A stretch of DNA of 64,000 nucleotides from Spirochaetia bacterium 38H-sp. Its GTDB lineage: Bacteria; Spirochaetota; Spirochaetia; Winmispirales; Winmispiraceae. Below the pieces are notes generated by a model. The model did not search any database, was not told the origin of the DNA, and saw only the letters and a list, made by a program, of their open reading frames with translations. Position 1 is the first letter of the stretch. Each line of letters begins with the position of its first letter. The stretch is taken from the NCBI GenBank assembly GCA_039023545.1, contig JBCHKQ010000003.1:1-64000 (forward strand), in the 5' to 3' direction. Shown in pieces: positions 34,128-41,497 of this stretch. The position numbers were made by a program, and so were the translations under genes.

Positions 34128-35050
34128 GTAGTGCGATAGTAGCTACAGGAAAGAAAAAGCTTAATATCTACAAAAAAGAAGCTGCTTTTGGTTATTTATT
34201 GATTTCACCATGGCTTATCGGATTTTTATGTTTTATGCTCGCACCTTTGGTGGGGGTAATACTTATAAGTTTTATGCGGTGGGATCTTATAACATCTCCC
34301 CATTGGGTGGGAATAGAAAACTATAAAAAGTTGTTTCAAGATCCTCTTTTCTGGCAGTCTTTGAAAGTAACTTTGATATATGCTGCAGGAAGGGTGCCTC
34401 TAGGAATTCTCACTGCCCTTGTAACGGCTCTTCTTCTTAATCAAAAAGTAAAGTTTATAGGGTTTTGGCGTGTAGTGTACTATATGCCGGTTGTTCTCCC
34501 ACCAGTAGCCATTTCTCTTATATGGATGTGGATTTATAACGGGCAATACGGAGTCATCAACTCCATAATACATGGTCTGTTTGGAATTCAGGGGCCGCAG
34601 TGGTTAAACGATCCGGTTCTTGTCCTTCCTGCTCTTATGGTTATGGCTGTCTGGTCTGCTGCAGGACGCAATATGATTATTTATCTATCCGGCTTGCAGG
34701 GAATCTCCAATGAGCTTTATGAGGCTGCAATAATTGATGGAGCAAGCTCTTGGACCAGATTTTGGAAGATTACCTTGCCAATGCTTACGCCTGTTATTTT
34801 CTTCCATATGGTTACAGGAATGATAGAAACCTTCCAGTTGTTTACCCAGGCATATGTTATGACAGAAGGTGGCCCCAACAATGCTTCTCTCTTTTTCAAC
34901 TACTACCTCTATCAGAAGGGATTTCAGCAGTATCAAATGGGCTATGCAGCTGCTATGTCCTGGGTAATTTTCTTGCTAATAGTGGGCCTTACTCTTCTTA
35001 TATTCCGTTCTTCAAAGGCATGGGTTTATTACGAAGCAGAGGTTAAGTAG
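34124..35050 (+). CDS. Carbohydrate ABC transporter permease, MalF/UgpA type
   Basis: 308 residues with six membrane helices (CUT1 family). The first begins GYLLISPWLIGFLCFMLAPLVGVILIS, and the coupling EAA loop is NELYEAAIIDGASSWTRFWKITLP near residue 205. Forms the inner-membrane channel with the next gene for uronide oligosaccharides (context). GGAGGG lies 6 bases before the ATG. No ATPase gene lies in the operon, so a shared MsmK/UgpC-type ATPase encoded elsewhere is expected. Confidence 0.93.
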   Translation: MSSAIVATGKKKLNIYKKEAAFGYLLISPWLIGFLCFMLAPLVGVILISFMRWDLITSPHWVGIENYKKLFQDPLFWQSLKVTLIYAAGRVPLGILTALVTALLLNQKVKFIGFWRVVYYMPVVLPPVAISLIWMWIYNGQYGVINSIIHGLFGIQGPQWLNDPVLVLPALMVMAVWSAAGRNMIIYLSGLQGISNELYEAAIIDGASSWTRFWKITLPMLTPVIFFHMVTGMIETFQLFTQAYVMTEGGPNNASLFFNYYLYQKGFQQYQMGYAAAMSWVIFLLIVGLTLLIFRSSKAWVYYEAEVK

Positions 35051-35059
35051 GAGGTTATT

Positions 35060-35938
35060 ATGGAAACTGCTATTGATTTGAAACAGATACAAGCAAGACA
35101 GCTTTTTTTAAAGCTTAGCATGAGAGTATTTATTTATGCCATGTTGATTCTAGGTGCCTTGTTTATTTTTATTCCCTTTGGATGGACTCTAAGTACTGCT
35201 CTCAAAACGGATCAGCAGGTTTTGGCATATCCGCCAGTATGGATTCCTTCTCCTGTTGTATGGGAGAATTTTGTCAAGGCTCTTACCATACGTCCCTTTC
35301 ATATCTATTATTTTAACACCTTTTTGATTGCTTTTATATGTGTAACAGCTCAGGTCTTGAGCTCCAGCCTTGTTGCTTATGGTTTTGCAAGGTTTCGCTT
35401 CCCTGGGCGTAATCTTTTGTTCTTTGTTCTTCTCAGTACGATGATGCTTCCCAGTAATCTGTTATTGGTTCCCAGGTTTATCCTATTTAAAACATTGGGG
35501 TGGCTGGATACTTTTCTGCCCCTCACCATCCCTCATTTCTTTGGAAGTGCTTTTTCTATTTTCCTTATGAGACAGTACCTTATGGGTATCCCTCTGGAGC
35601 TTGATGAGGCTGCTAAGATAGACGGTGCAGGTCCATTGCGTGTTTACTCCAGCATTATCTTCCCTCTTGTCAGACCGGCTTTGGGTGCAATTGCTGTATT
35701 TGAGTTTGTGAGTGTTTGGAGAGATTTTATGGGTCCACTCATTTATCTAAGCTCTGAAAAGCATTATACAGTTTCTCTTGGCCTTGCTGCCTTTAAGAGT
35801 GAGTTTTTTACGGAGTGGAACTTGTTTATGGCTGCTGCCGTAGTAGCTATGCTTCCCCCACTAATAGTTTTCTTCATTGCTCAGAAATACTTTATAAGCG
35901 GTGCTTCTCTGACAGGTTCTGGCGCAAGTAAGGGATGA
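35060..35938 (+). CDS. Carbohydrate ABC transporter permease, MalG/UgpE type
   Basis: 292 residues, six membrane helices. N-terminal MLILGALFIFIPFGWTLSTALKTDQQV is characteristic of the MalG side. EAA loop: LDEAAKIDGAGPLRVYSSIIFPLVRPA. Pairs with the preceding permease; AGGAGG is 6 bases before the ATG. A 66-base gap with a small hairpin separates it from the binding-protein gene. Confidence 0.93.
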   Translation: METAIDLKQIQARQLFLKLSMRVFIYAMLILGALFIFIPFGWTLSTALKTDQQVLAYPPVWIPSPVVWENFVKALTIRPFHIYYFNTFLIAFICVTAQVLSSSLVAYGFARFRFPGRNLLFFVLLSTMMLPSNLLLVPRFILFKTLGWLDTFLPLTIPHFFGSAFSIFLMRQYLMGIPLELDEAAKIDGAGPLRVYSSIIFPLVRPALGAIAVFEFVSVWRDFMGPLIYLSSEKHYTVSLGLAAFKSEFFTEWNLFMAAAVVAMLPPLIVFFIAQKYFISGASLTGSGASKG

Positions 35939-35949
35939 TGATAAAAAGG

Positions 35950-35962
35950 CGGTTGTTAACCG
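35950..35962 (+). other. Small intercistronic hairpin before the binding-protein gene
   Basis: CGGTT (35950-35954), GTT loop, AACCG (35958-35962), in the only sizeable gap within the operon's transport genes. No T-tract follows, so it is more likely an mRNA-processing or stabilising structure favouring the binding-protein mRNA than a terminator. Confidence 0.35.
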
Positions 35963-36004
35963 TATGGTTAGTTAATATATATTTATTAAATTACGGAGGT
36001 AATT

Positions 36005-37327
36005 ATGAAGAGTGTCGGAAGATTTTTGCTGGTATCTGTCTTGCTGCTTATGCTGGTCTTTGTATCAGGGTGTGCAAAAAAAACAGAGTCCACTTCCAGT
36101 AACGAGCCTGTAACAATCAGGTGGTTTATGCGCTGGGATCAGGCCAGGGTGGACAATGTAGCCAAGCCTGTTATAGAAGAGTATCAGAAGCTGCATCCCA
36201 ACGTTACAATCGAGTTTGAAAACATAGGCTCTGGCTCACAGTACTATACCAAGCTACAGACAATGATAGCCGGGGGTCAGGCTCCAGATGTATTCTACCC
36301 TGCAACTCATGTCGCTTATGCTTATGCAATGAAAGGCGCAATAAGATCTCTAAAGGATTTTATCAAGCGTGATAAAATCGATCTCTCAGCATACAATCCC
36401 AATATCTTATCCCTCTACTCCATGAACGGAGAGGTTTATGCACTTCCTATAGATACAGCAGCACTGGCTGTTTTTTACAACAAGGATTTGTTTGATAAGG
36501 CAGGAGTACCGTATCCCAAGGCAGGATGGACATGGGATGATTTTCTTGAGACAGCCAAGGCTCTTACCCAGGATACGGATGGAGACGGGCGTATTGACCA
36601 GTTTGGTGTAGATCAGTTCCGCAACTATTGGCCGCTTCTTGTATGGAGTAATACTGGTCATGGACTTTTTGACGATATGCGCAAGCCAACTAAGTTCCTT
36701 GTAGCCAGCGATCCCAAGGCTATTGATTCTATACAGTGGATAGCAGATCTCATGCTTGTCCATAACGTCATGCCTACTGATGAGCAGAGAGCAGATGTTA
36801 GCGACCTTTTTGCTGCAGGTAAGTCTGCAATGCAGATTGTAGGGCACTGGCGTGTTACAAGATACCTCAAAGCTAACATAAACTTTGACCTTGCACCTCT
36901 GCCGATAGGTGATTTTGGACAGCCTGTAAACAGAGCTGACGGCAGTTGTTTTGCTATCTCTTCTCAGAGCAAGCATCCTGATACAGCATGGGATTTTGTC
37001 AAGTTTCTTGCAGCTCCTGGTGCAAAGGGTGTGAGCATGCTTCTTGATATGCAGCTAATGGTTCCTGCACTGACTGAGTATCAGCAGGATCCTAGATTCC
37101 TCCATCCTGAGCAGCTCCCAGGTGTTAACAAGGCAGCATTCCTGGAAGGAAAGGACCACCTTTTCCCGATGTACGATCCTCTCCATCCTATGTATGCCAC
37201 TTTTGACGCTGCATGGAAGCAGGAGCTGGGGCTCGTCTGGATAGGTCAGGAAACAGCAAAGGAAGCTGTTGCTAAGCTCGATAAGACAGTAGCTGATATG
37301 CTTGCTCATCTCAAAGACTATGAGTAA
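36005..37327 (+). CDS. Sugar-binding lipoprotein of the uronide ABC importer
   Basis: 440 residues. Lipoprotein signal with lipobox VSGC (lipidated Cys23), then a family 1 solute-binding domain: [75 protein letters not shown]. Captures the oligosaccharide at the outer face of the inner membrane for the two permeases. GGAGG lies 8 bases before the ATG. Last gene of the LacI operon. The region downstream holds a convergent small-RNA candidate. Confidence 0.93.
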   Translation: MKSVGRFLLVSVLLLMLVFVSGCAKKTESTSSNEPVTIRWFMRWDQARVDNVAKPVIEEYQKLHPNVTIEFENIGSGSQYYTKLQTMIAGGQAPDVFYPATHVAYAYAMKGAIRSLKDFIKRDKIDLSAYNPNILSLYSMNGEVYALPIDTAALAVFYNKDLFDKAGVPYPKAGWTWDDFLETAKALTQDTDGDGRIDQFGVDQFRNYWPLLVWSNTGHGLFDDMRKPTKFLVASDPKAIDSIQWIADLMLVHNVMPTDEQRADVSDLFAAGKSAMQIVGHWRVTRYLKANINFDLAPLPIGDFGQPVNRADGSCFAISSQSKHPDTAWDFVKFLAAPGAKGVSMLLDMQLMVPALTEYQQDPRFLHPEQLPGVNKAAFLEGKDHLFPMYDPLHPMYATFDAAWKQELGLVWIGQETAKEAVAKLDKTVADMLAHLKDYE

Positions 37328-37342
37328 TAAGCCATTTTTTCC

Positions 37343-37470
37343 AATAAAAAGAACCTCCCGGTAGGACTTATTCCTGCCGAGAGGCCTCCCTGTCAGGTGG
37401 CCTTATGACCACCTTGAGCGCTTTCCGCTGTGTGCCTGCCATTCTTAAGCAGCGGGAAGTCGCTCTTATT
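37343..37470 (-). ncRNA. Candidate structured small RNA with own terminator
   Basis: Read on the minus strand, three hairpins follow one another: a long stem of about 15 bp (37465-37450 with 37430-37416), a hairpin AGGTGG/CCACCT (37414-37395), and a GC-rich 12-bp stem (37384-37373 with 37365-37354) followed by TTCTTTTTATT, a rho-independent terminator. A TG-extended -10 (TGCTAATAT, minus strand 37483-37475) lies just upstream. Length about 125 nt. It does not match 4.5S SRP RNA, 6S, tmRNA, RNase P or the riboswitch cores I know. An alternative is that the hairpins form a 3' structure of the plus-strand operon, but the T-tract favours the minus strand. Confidence 0.4.
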
Positions 37471-37523
37471 TATCATATTAGCACTTTTCTATATGTTATA
37501 ATATCCCCTTTCAAAACCGATTT

Positions 37524-37676
37524 ATACCGAACGTCGTGACCTATACAGCAAAGCAGGCAGGAAAGTGTGGCCACTCCTGCCTGCAGCAACTAAAAAGCAC
37601 AGAACACGTTAAAAATCAGCGTTTTCTCTGCCAGAGGCAGCAGAGGACGCTGATGGTAGCGTCCTCTGCGTTCGGT
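37524..37676. repeat. ACCGAACG hairpin element, locus J (inverted pair)
   Basis: Left unit, TCG class: ATACCGAACG (37524-37533), short arms TGACC (37537-37541) / GGCCA (37569-37573; one mismatch), CTCC, TGCCTGCAGCA (37578-37588). The loop contains GCAGGCAGGA, complementary to the downstream TCCTGCCTGC. Right unit, inverted: TGCCAGAGGCA (37629-37639), perfect 11-bp stem CAGAGGACGCT (37641-37651) / AGCGTCCTCTG (37658-37668), box CGTTCGGT (37669-37676) followed by ATAAT. It lies between the small-RNA candidate and serS. Confidence 0.85.
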
Positions 37677-37692
37677 ATAATGATATATAAAC

Positions 37693-38967
37693 TTATTTTT
37701 TAGGAAAAATCCTGTCAAAGCCAGTATAAGGGACAAGGGAAGAAGGAATTATGACGGAGCCGTCTTCCTGTTGGAAGTTTTCTAGAATGCTTATTATTAC
37801 CCGTGGGACAGCCAATGCTGTACCGTTGAGCATGTGGACAAAAGTGTTGCCCTGTTGGGATTTGTAGCGTACCTTGAGTCGTCTTGCCTGATAATCTGTG
37901 CAGTTGGATGTGCTGGTAATTTCACCAAAATCCCCCCGTCCTGGCATCCATGCCTCCAGATCAAACTTTCTGTAAGCAGGAGCACCCAGATCGCCAGTAC
38001 ATGTGTCCACAACCCTGTATGGAATCTCAAGAGATTTGTAAAGCTCCTCTTCCAGAGCAAGAAGCTCGTTGTGCATGTTCTCGGAGTCCTCTGGCTTGCA
38101 GTAGACAAACATCTCCACCTTGGTAAACTGGTGAACCCTGTAAAGCCCACGCGTGTACTGACCCGCAGCGCCTGCCTCTTTGCGGAAACAGTGCGATACA
38201 CCGGCAAATTTTACGGGAAGTATTTCCTGGGAAAGAATATCTCCTTGATAAAAACCGCCCAGAGTAATCTCAGCAGTACCTACAAGACAGGTATCAGTAT
38301 CCTCTATAGCATAGATGTTGCTTTCTGCTCCGCGTGGAAGAAACCCTATACCTTCCACGACGGAAGCCTTTGCTATATCCGGAGTGGCCATAAGCGTAAA
38401 ACCTTTTTTTGCAAGGAAATCCATAGCGTAACGCACGAGAGCCATCTCCAGAATAACACCCTCATTTTTAAGATAGTAAAACTTGGGACCTGAGACCTTT
38501 GAACCATGTTCAAAATCTATAATATCCAGCATCTCCCCAAGCTCCAGATGATCCCTAACCTCAAACGGAAAAGAAGGAATCTCTCCAACGCGTCTTATCT
38601 CCAGATTATCCTTATCCTCCTTGCCCACAGGTGCATCAGGATGACTCATATTGGGAATCCTGGAAGCCTCAGCAAAAAGCCTTACCTCTGTTTCCTCAAG
38701 CTCCTTTTCAATTCCCGCAAGCTCCTCCTTTAGAGAACGCACCTCATCTACAAGCACCTGTCTCTCGGACTGCTCCATCTTTCCCTTCATCCTGCTGGAA
38801 ATCTCGTTTCGCCTTGCTCTTAGCTCCTCTGCTCTTGCTATAAGAGCATTTCTTTTTTCATAAAGCTCTACGACAATATCCGCATCCACATCCATAAAGC
38901 GATTTTTTATATTCTGTTTTACAGCATCAAGATTATCCCTGATAAAACGAAAATCAAGCATAGACAC
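37693..38967 (-). CDS. serS: Seryl-tRNA synthetase
   Basis: 424 residues, the usual length. N-terminal tRNA-binding coiled-coil arm (about 30-105, rich in Glu/Arg heptads), then the class II core: motif 2 HCFRKEAGAAGQYTRGLYRVHQF (the segment FRKEAG...TRGLyRvHQF is diagnostic) and motif 3 NGTALAVPRVIISILENFQ. GAYRKFDLEAWMPG-like segment APAYRKFDLEAWMPGRG contacts serine and tRNA. Charges tRNA-Ser (and tRNA-Sec if present). AAGGAGTG precedes the ATG, and hairpin locus K lies between it and proC. Confidence 0.96.
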   Translation of the reverse strand: MSMLDFRFIRDNLDAVKQNIKNRFMDVDADIVVELYEKRNALIARAEELRARRNEISSRMKGKMEQSERQVLVDEVRSLKEELAGIEKELEETEVRLFAEASRIPNMSHPDAPVGKEDKDNLEIRRVGEIPSFPFEVRDHLELGEMLDIIDFEHGSKVSGPKFYYLKNEGVILEMALVRYAMDFLAKKGFTLMATPDIAKASVVEGIGFLPRGAESNIYAIEDTDTCLVGTAEITLGGFYQGDILSQEILPVKFAGVSHCFRKEAGAAGQYTRGLYRVHQFTKVEMFVYCKPEDSENMHNELLALEEELYKSLEIPYRVVDTCTGDLGAPAYRKFDLEAWMPGRGDFGEITSTSNCTDYQARRLKVRYKSQQGNTFVHMLNGTALAVPRVIISILENFQQEDGSVIIPSSLVPYTGFDRIFPKK

Positions 38968-38978
38968 TCCTTAAAATT

Positions 38979-39013
38979 ATACCGAACGCCGCAGACCTTA
39001 CGGCTGCGGCTTT
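38979..39013 (+). repeat. ACCGAACG hairpin element, locus K (single short unit)
   Basis: ATACCGAACG (38979-38988), stem GCCGCAG (38988-38994) / CTGCGGC (39004-39010), followed by TTTTATC. No second motif. It sits between codirectional proC and serS on the minus strand. Read on that strand the element end is CGTTCGGTATAAT, giving a TATAAT directly before the serS ribosome binding site. Confidence 0.75.
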
Positions 39014-39020
39014 TATCAAG

Positions 39021-39812
39021 CTATTTTTCAAAATCCTTAGCTCTCTCTGCAGCAGAAACTACAGCATTTATGACGAGCCCCTTAAAACCACCAGACTCCA
39101 AAGCATGTATACCTTCTATCGTTGTGCCTGCAGGGGAAGTAACCCTAGAAACAAGCTCTTCAGGATGATTGCCGAGCTCTTTTTGGAGGGCTATGGTACC
39201 CTCTATAAGCTGAGAAACAATCTCAAGAGACTGTGAGTAAGAAATACCTGCTTTTGTCCCGCCAAGCGCCATCCCCTGCATAAAAGAAAGCACATAAGCA
39301 ATACCGGAGCCGGATAATCCCGTAAAAGCTGGCATGAGACGCTCAGGAATCTCAAAACATGTGCCTACAGCAGAAGCGACGGCACGACCCACCGTAAGAG
39401 CCCTCTCTGATGCATCTGGATGCAAGCTTATTGCTACTGGAGCCTTGCCTACCATGGCAGAAATATTGGGCATAGCCCTTACAATCTCACAAGTGGAAAA
39501 CACCTCGGAAAACCATGATATCGGCTTTCCGGCGATTATGGAGAAAATTACAGCAGAACAGGAAGAAGGAGCCATTGTTCTAAGTACATCGATATCCTGT
39601 GGTTTTATAGCAAGAATCACAGCATCGCACAGAGTAAACAGTTCTGAAGATTTTGCATTATAATTCTCTGCACGATACTCCGATATAGCGAGCTCCATAC
39701 GCTTCTGCGATTTTTCTACAACAAGCAGCCTGGAATCAGGATATTCCTTTCTTAGCCCCTTTATAAGAGCCTCACCCATAACACCGAAACCTACACAACC
39801 TATAGCTCTCAT
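39021..39812 (-). CDS. proC: Pyrroline-5-carboxylate reductase
   Basis: 263 residues. N-terminal Rossmann domain (CVGFGVMGEALIKGL, AVILAIKPQDI, RAMPNISAMVGKAPVAI) and C-terminal dimerisation helices with FTGLSGSGIAYVLSFMQGMALGG, SLEIVSQLIEGTIAL and VTSPAGTTIEGIHALESGGFKG, which is diagnostic of ProC. Reduces P5C to proline with NAD(P)H. Starts within the stop of trmL (4-base overlap), so it is cotranscribed. Confidence 0.94.
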   Translation of the reverse strand: MRAIGCVGFGVMGEALIKGLRKEYPDSRLLVVEKSQKRMELAISEYRAENYNAKSSELFTLCDAVILAIKPQDIDVLRTMAPSSCSAVIFSIIAGKPISWFSEVFSTCEIVRAMPNISAMVGKAPVAISLHPDASERALTVGRAVASAVGTCFEIPERLMPAFTGLSGSGIAYVLSFMQGMALGGTKAGISYSQSLEIVSQLIEGTIALQKELGNHPEELVSRVTSPAGTTIEGIHALESGGFKGLVINAVVSAAERAKDFEK

Positions 39813-40294
39813 ACATCCTCCTGAAATGCCCTGGCAAGCCCTGGGAATCCGTGTTGCCGTAAAACTTCATAAGCCATAATAGCAACCGCATTAGAAAGAT
39901 TCAATGAGCGGGCAGAGCTGCGCATGGGAATCCTTATAAGACGTTCTTTATATTTCTCTTTTATATAATCCGGAAGACCTCTGCTCTCTGAGCCAAAAAC
40001 GAGGATTGAATCATCAGGATAAGCTATCTCTGTATATGTTCTCTCTGCAAACTTGGATACAAGAAAGAAATTCTCTTTATCAAGCAGGCTTTCTACCTCA
40101 TCCCATGACTTTAAAACATCTAAATCTACCATTGGCCAGTAGTCAAGACCTGCTCTTTTGAGATATTTGTCCTCCAGAGAAAAACCCAATGGTTCTACCA
40201 GATATAGCTTAACACCTGTTGCTGCACACGTTCTGGCAATATTACCCGTATTCTGAGGTATTTCTGGCTCAAAGAGAACTATGGATAAAGACAT
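39809..40294 (-). CDS. trmL: tRNA (cytidine/uridine-34-2'-O)-methyltransferase TrmL
   Basis: 161 residues, the minimal SPOUT size. Motifs EPEIPQNTGNIARTCAATGVKLYLVEPLGF (motif 1 region), LVFGSESRGLP (motif 2), and RSLNLSNAVAIMAYEVLRQ (motif 3), forming the SAM-binding knot. Methylates the wobble ribose of tRNA-Leu isoacceptors. Located 3 bases after the receiver-kinase gene and overlapping proC. Confidence 0.93.
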   Translation of the reverse strand: MSLSIVLFEPEIPQNTGNIARTCAATGVKLYLVEPLGFSLEDKYLKRAGLDYWPMVDLDVLKSWDEVESLLDKENFFLVSKFAERTYTEIAYPDDSILVFGSESRGLPDYIKEKYKERLIRIPMRSSARSLNLSNAVAIMAYEVLRQHGFPGLARAFQEDV

Positions 40295-40297
40295 TGG

Positions 40298-41419
40298 CTA
40301 ATCCTCTTTTTGAGGAATATATATGCAGACTCTTGTTCCGTTATTCTTAGAGGATTGTATATCAACAAGCCCTCGTGTCCCGTGTACAAGATGATGTACT
40401 ACAGACAGTCCTGTACCGGAGTGTCCTTCTTTTGTCGTAAAAAATGGCTCCATAGCATGTTTTAGTGTTTCTTCATCCATTCCAATACCGTTATCTCTTA
40501 CTTCTATCTTGATATAACGGGTATCTGGCGGAAGAACAGAAAAAAGGTGAGCGGGTATTTTGCTACCTACATCCTCGGTTTTTATGACTATCTGCCCTTT
40601 GCCTGACTCTGTAATAGCTTCTTTTGCATTGTTTAGCAGGTTGAGTATAATCTGTTCCAGATGCATATGGCTGATAGCAACTTTTTTATCGGGAGTATTG
40701 AGATCTGTTATGAGTTTTGCCTCCGGTTTTACCAATCTTGCAAAAACCTGGTAGGCATTGTTTATGACCTGGTCTATACTTGTATCGCCGTTTATCTTCA
40801 TGCTTCTGCTTGAGAAAGCAAGAAGGCTGTCCGTAAGCTTTTTCCCCTTTTTTGCTGCATTTAAAATCTCCGTAAGGTCTGCAATGTCCTCGCTTGAGTT
40901 TTTTTCTCTTAGGCTTTCCATAAGGAGCTCTGCATTACCTATTATTGCCATAAGCACATTGTTAAAGTCATGGGCTATTGTTGCTGTTATTCGCCCAACA
41001 GCTTCCAGTTTTTGCACCTGTGCAAGAAGTTCCTGTGCTTTTTTGTTTTCATCCAGGATATGTATTTTTTCTCTGCATCTGTTTAGAAGATTGTCAAGCT
41101 CTGGCTTACTAAGCGGTTTTAAAAGATAATCATAGGCTCCTTTTTGCAGAGCCTCCAGTGCTGTTTCCAGACTTGCATGTCCACTTATCATAACAGGAAT
41201 CGTATCCGGATATTTCTCCTTTATAAGAGGCAAAATATCCAATCCGCTCTCTTCTCTGAGAACTATGTCAATCAGGGCTATATCAAAGCGTTGATTTTGC
41301 AAAAATTTCTTTGTGGATTTTATATCCTCTGCCCATGTGATATAATAATCAGAACCCTTGAGCATAGTTTTTACCATTGCAGCAAACATGTCGTCATCGT
41401 CTATGAGAAGTATATTCAT
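40298..41419 (-). CDS. Response-regulator / histidine-kinase hybrid (receiver first)
   Basis: 373 residues. N-terminal receiver (about 1-118; DDDD acidic pocket, phospho-acceptor Asp51 in LIDIVL, Thr/Ser switch in VMISGHAS, Lys in LLKPLSKPEL). A linker coiled coil leads to HisKA with ATIAHDFNNVLMAIIGNAELL (phospho-His150) and HATPase (LEQIILNLLNNAKEAI, DNGIGMDEE, GHSGTGLSVVHHLV). No membrane segment, so cytoplasmic. The receiver-before-kinase order suggests it receives a phosphate from the upstream membrane kinase and passes the signal on. It lies 78 bases downstream of that kinase on the same strand. Confidence 0.9.
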   Translation of the reverse strand: MNILLIDDDDMFAAMVKTMLKGSDYYITWAEDIKSTKKFLQNQRFDIALIDIVLREESGLDILPLIKEKYPDTIPVMISGHASLETALEALQKGAYDYLLKPLSKPELDNLLNRCREKIHILDENKKAQELLAQVQKLEAVGRITATIAHDFNNVLMAIIGNAELLMESLREKNSSEDIADLTEILNAAKKGKKLTDSLLAFSSRSMKINGDTSIDQVINNAYQVFARLVKPEAKLITDLNTPDKKVAISHMHLEQIILNLLNNAKEAITESGKGQIVIKTEDVGSKIPAHLFSVLPPDTRYIKIEVRDNGIGMDEETLKHAMEPFFTTKEGHSGTGLSVVHHLVHGTRGLVDIQSSKNNGTRVCIYIPQKED

Positions 41420-41497
41420 TGCTTATCTCCCGGCTGGTATATCTGTAGTATAAACATCCTTACAAATTTTTACAAGAAAAACATATGTTTTAATGTA

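Noticed and set aside
37343..37470. Small-RNA candidate as 4.5S SRP RNA, 6S RNA or a riboswitch
   Set aside because: The GGAAG/AGCA core of SRP RNA and the central bubble of 6S are absent, and no riboswitch core was recognised; kept only as an unnamed RNA.
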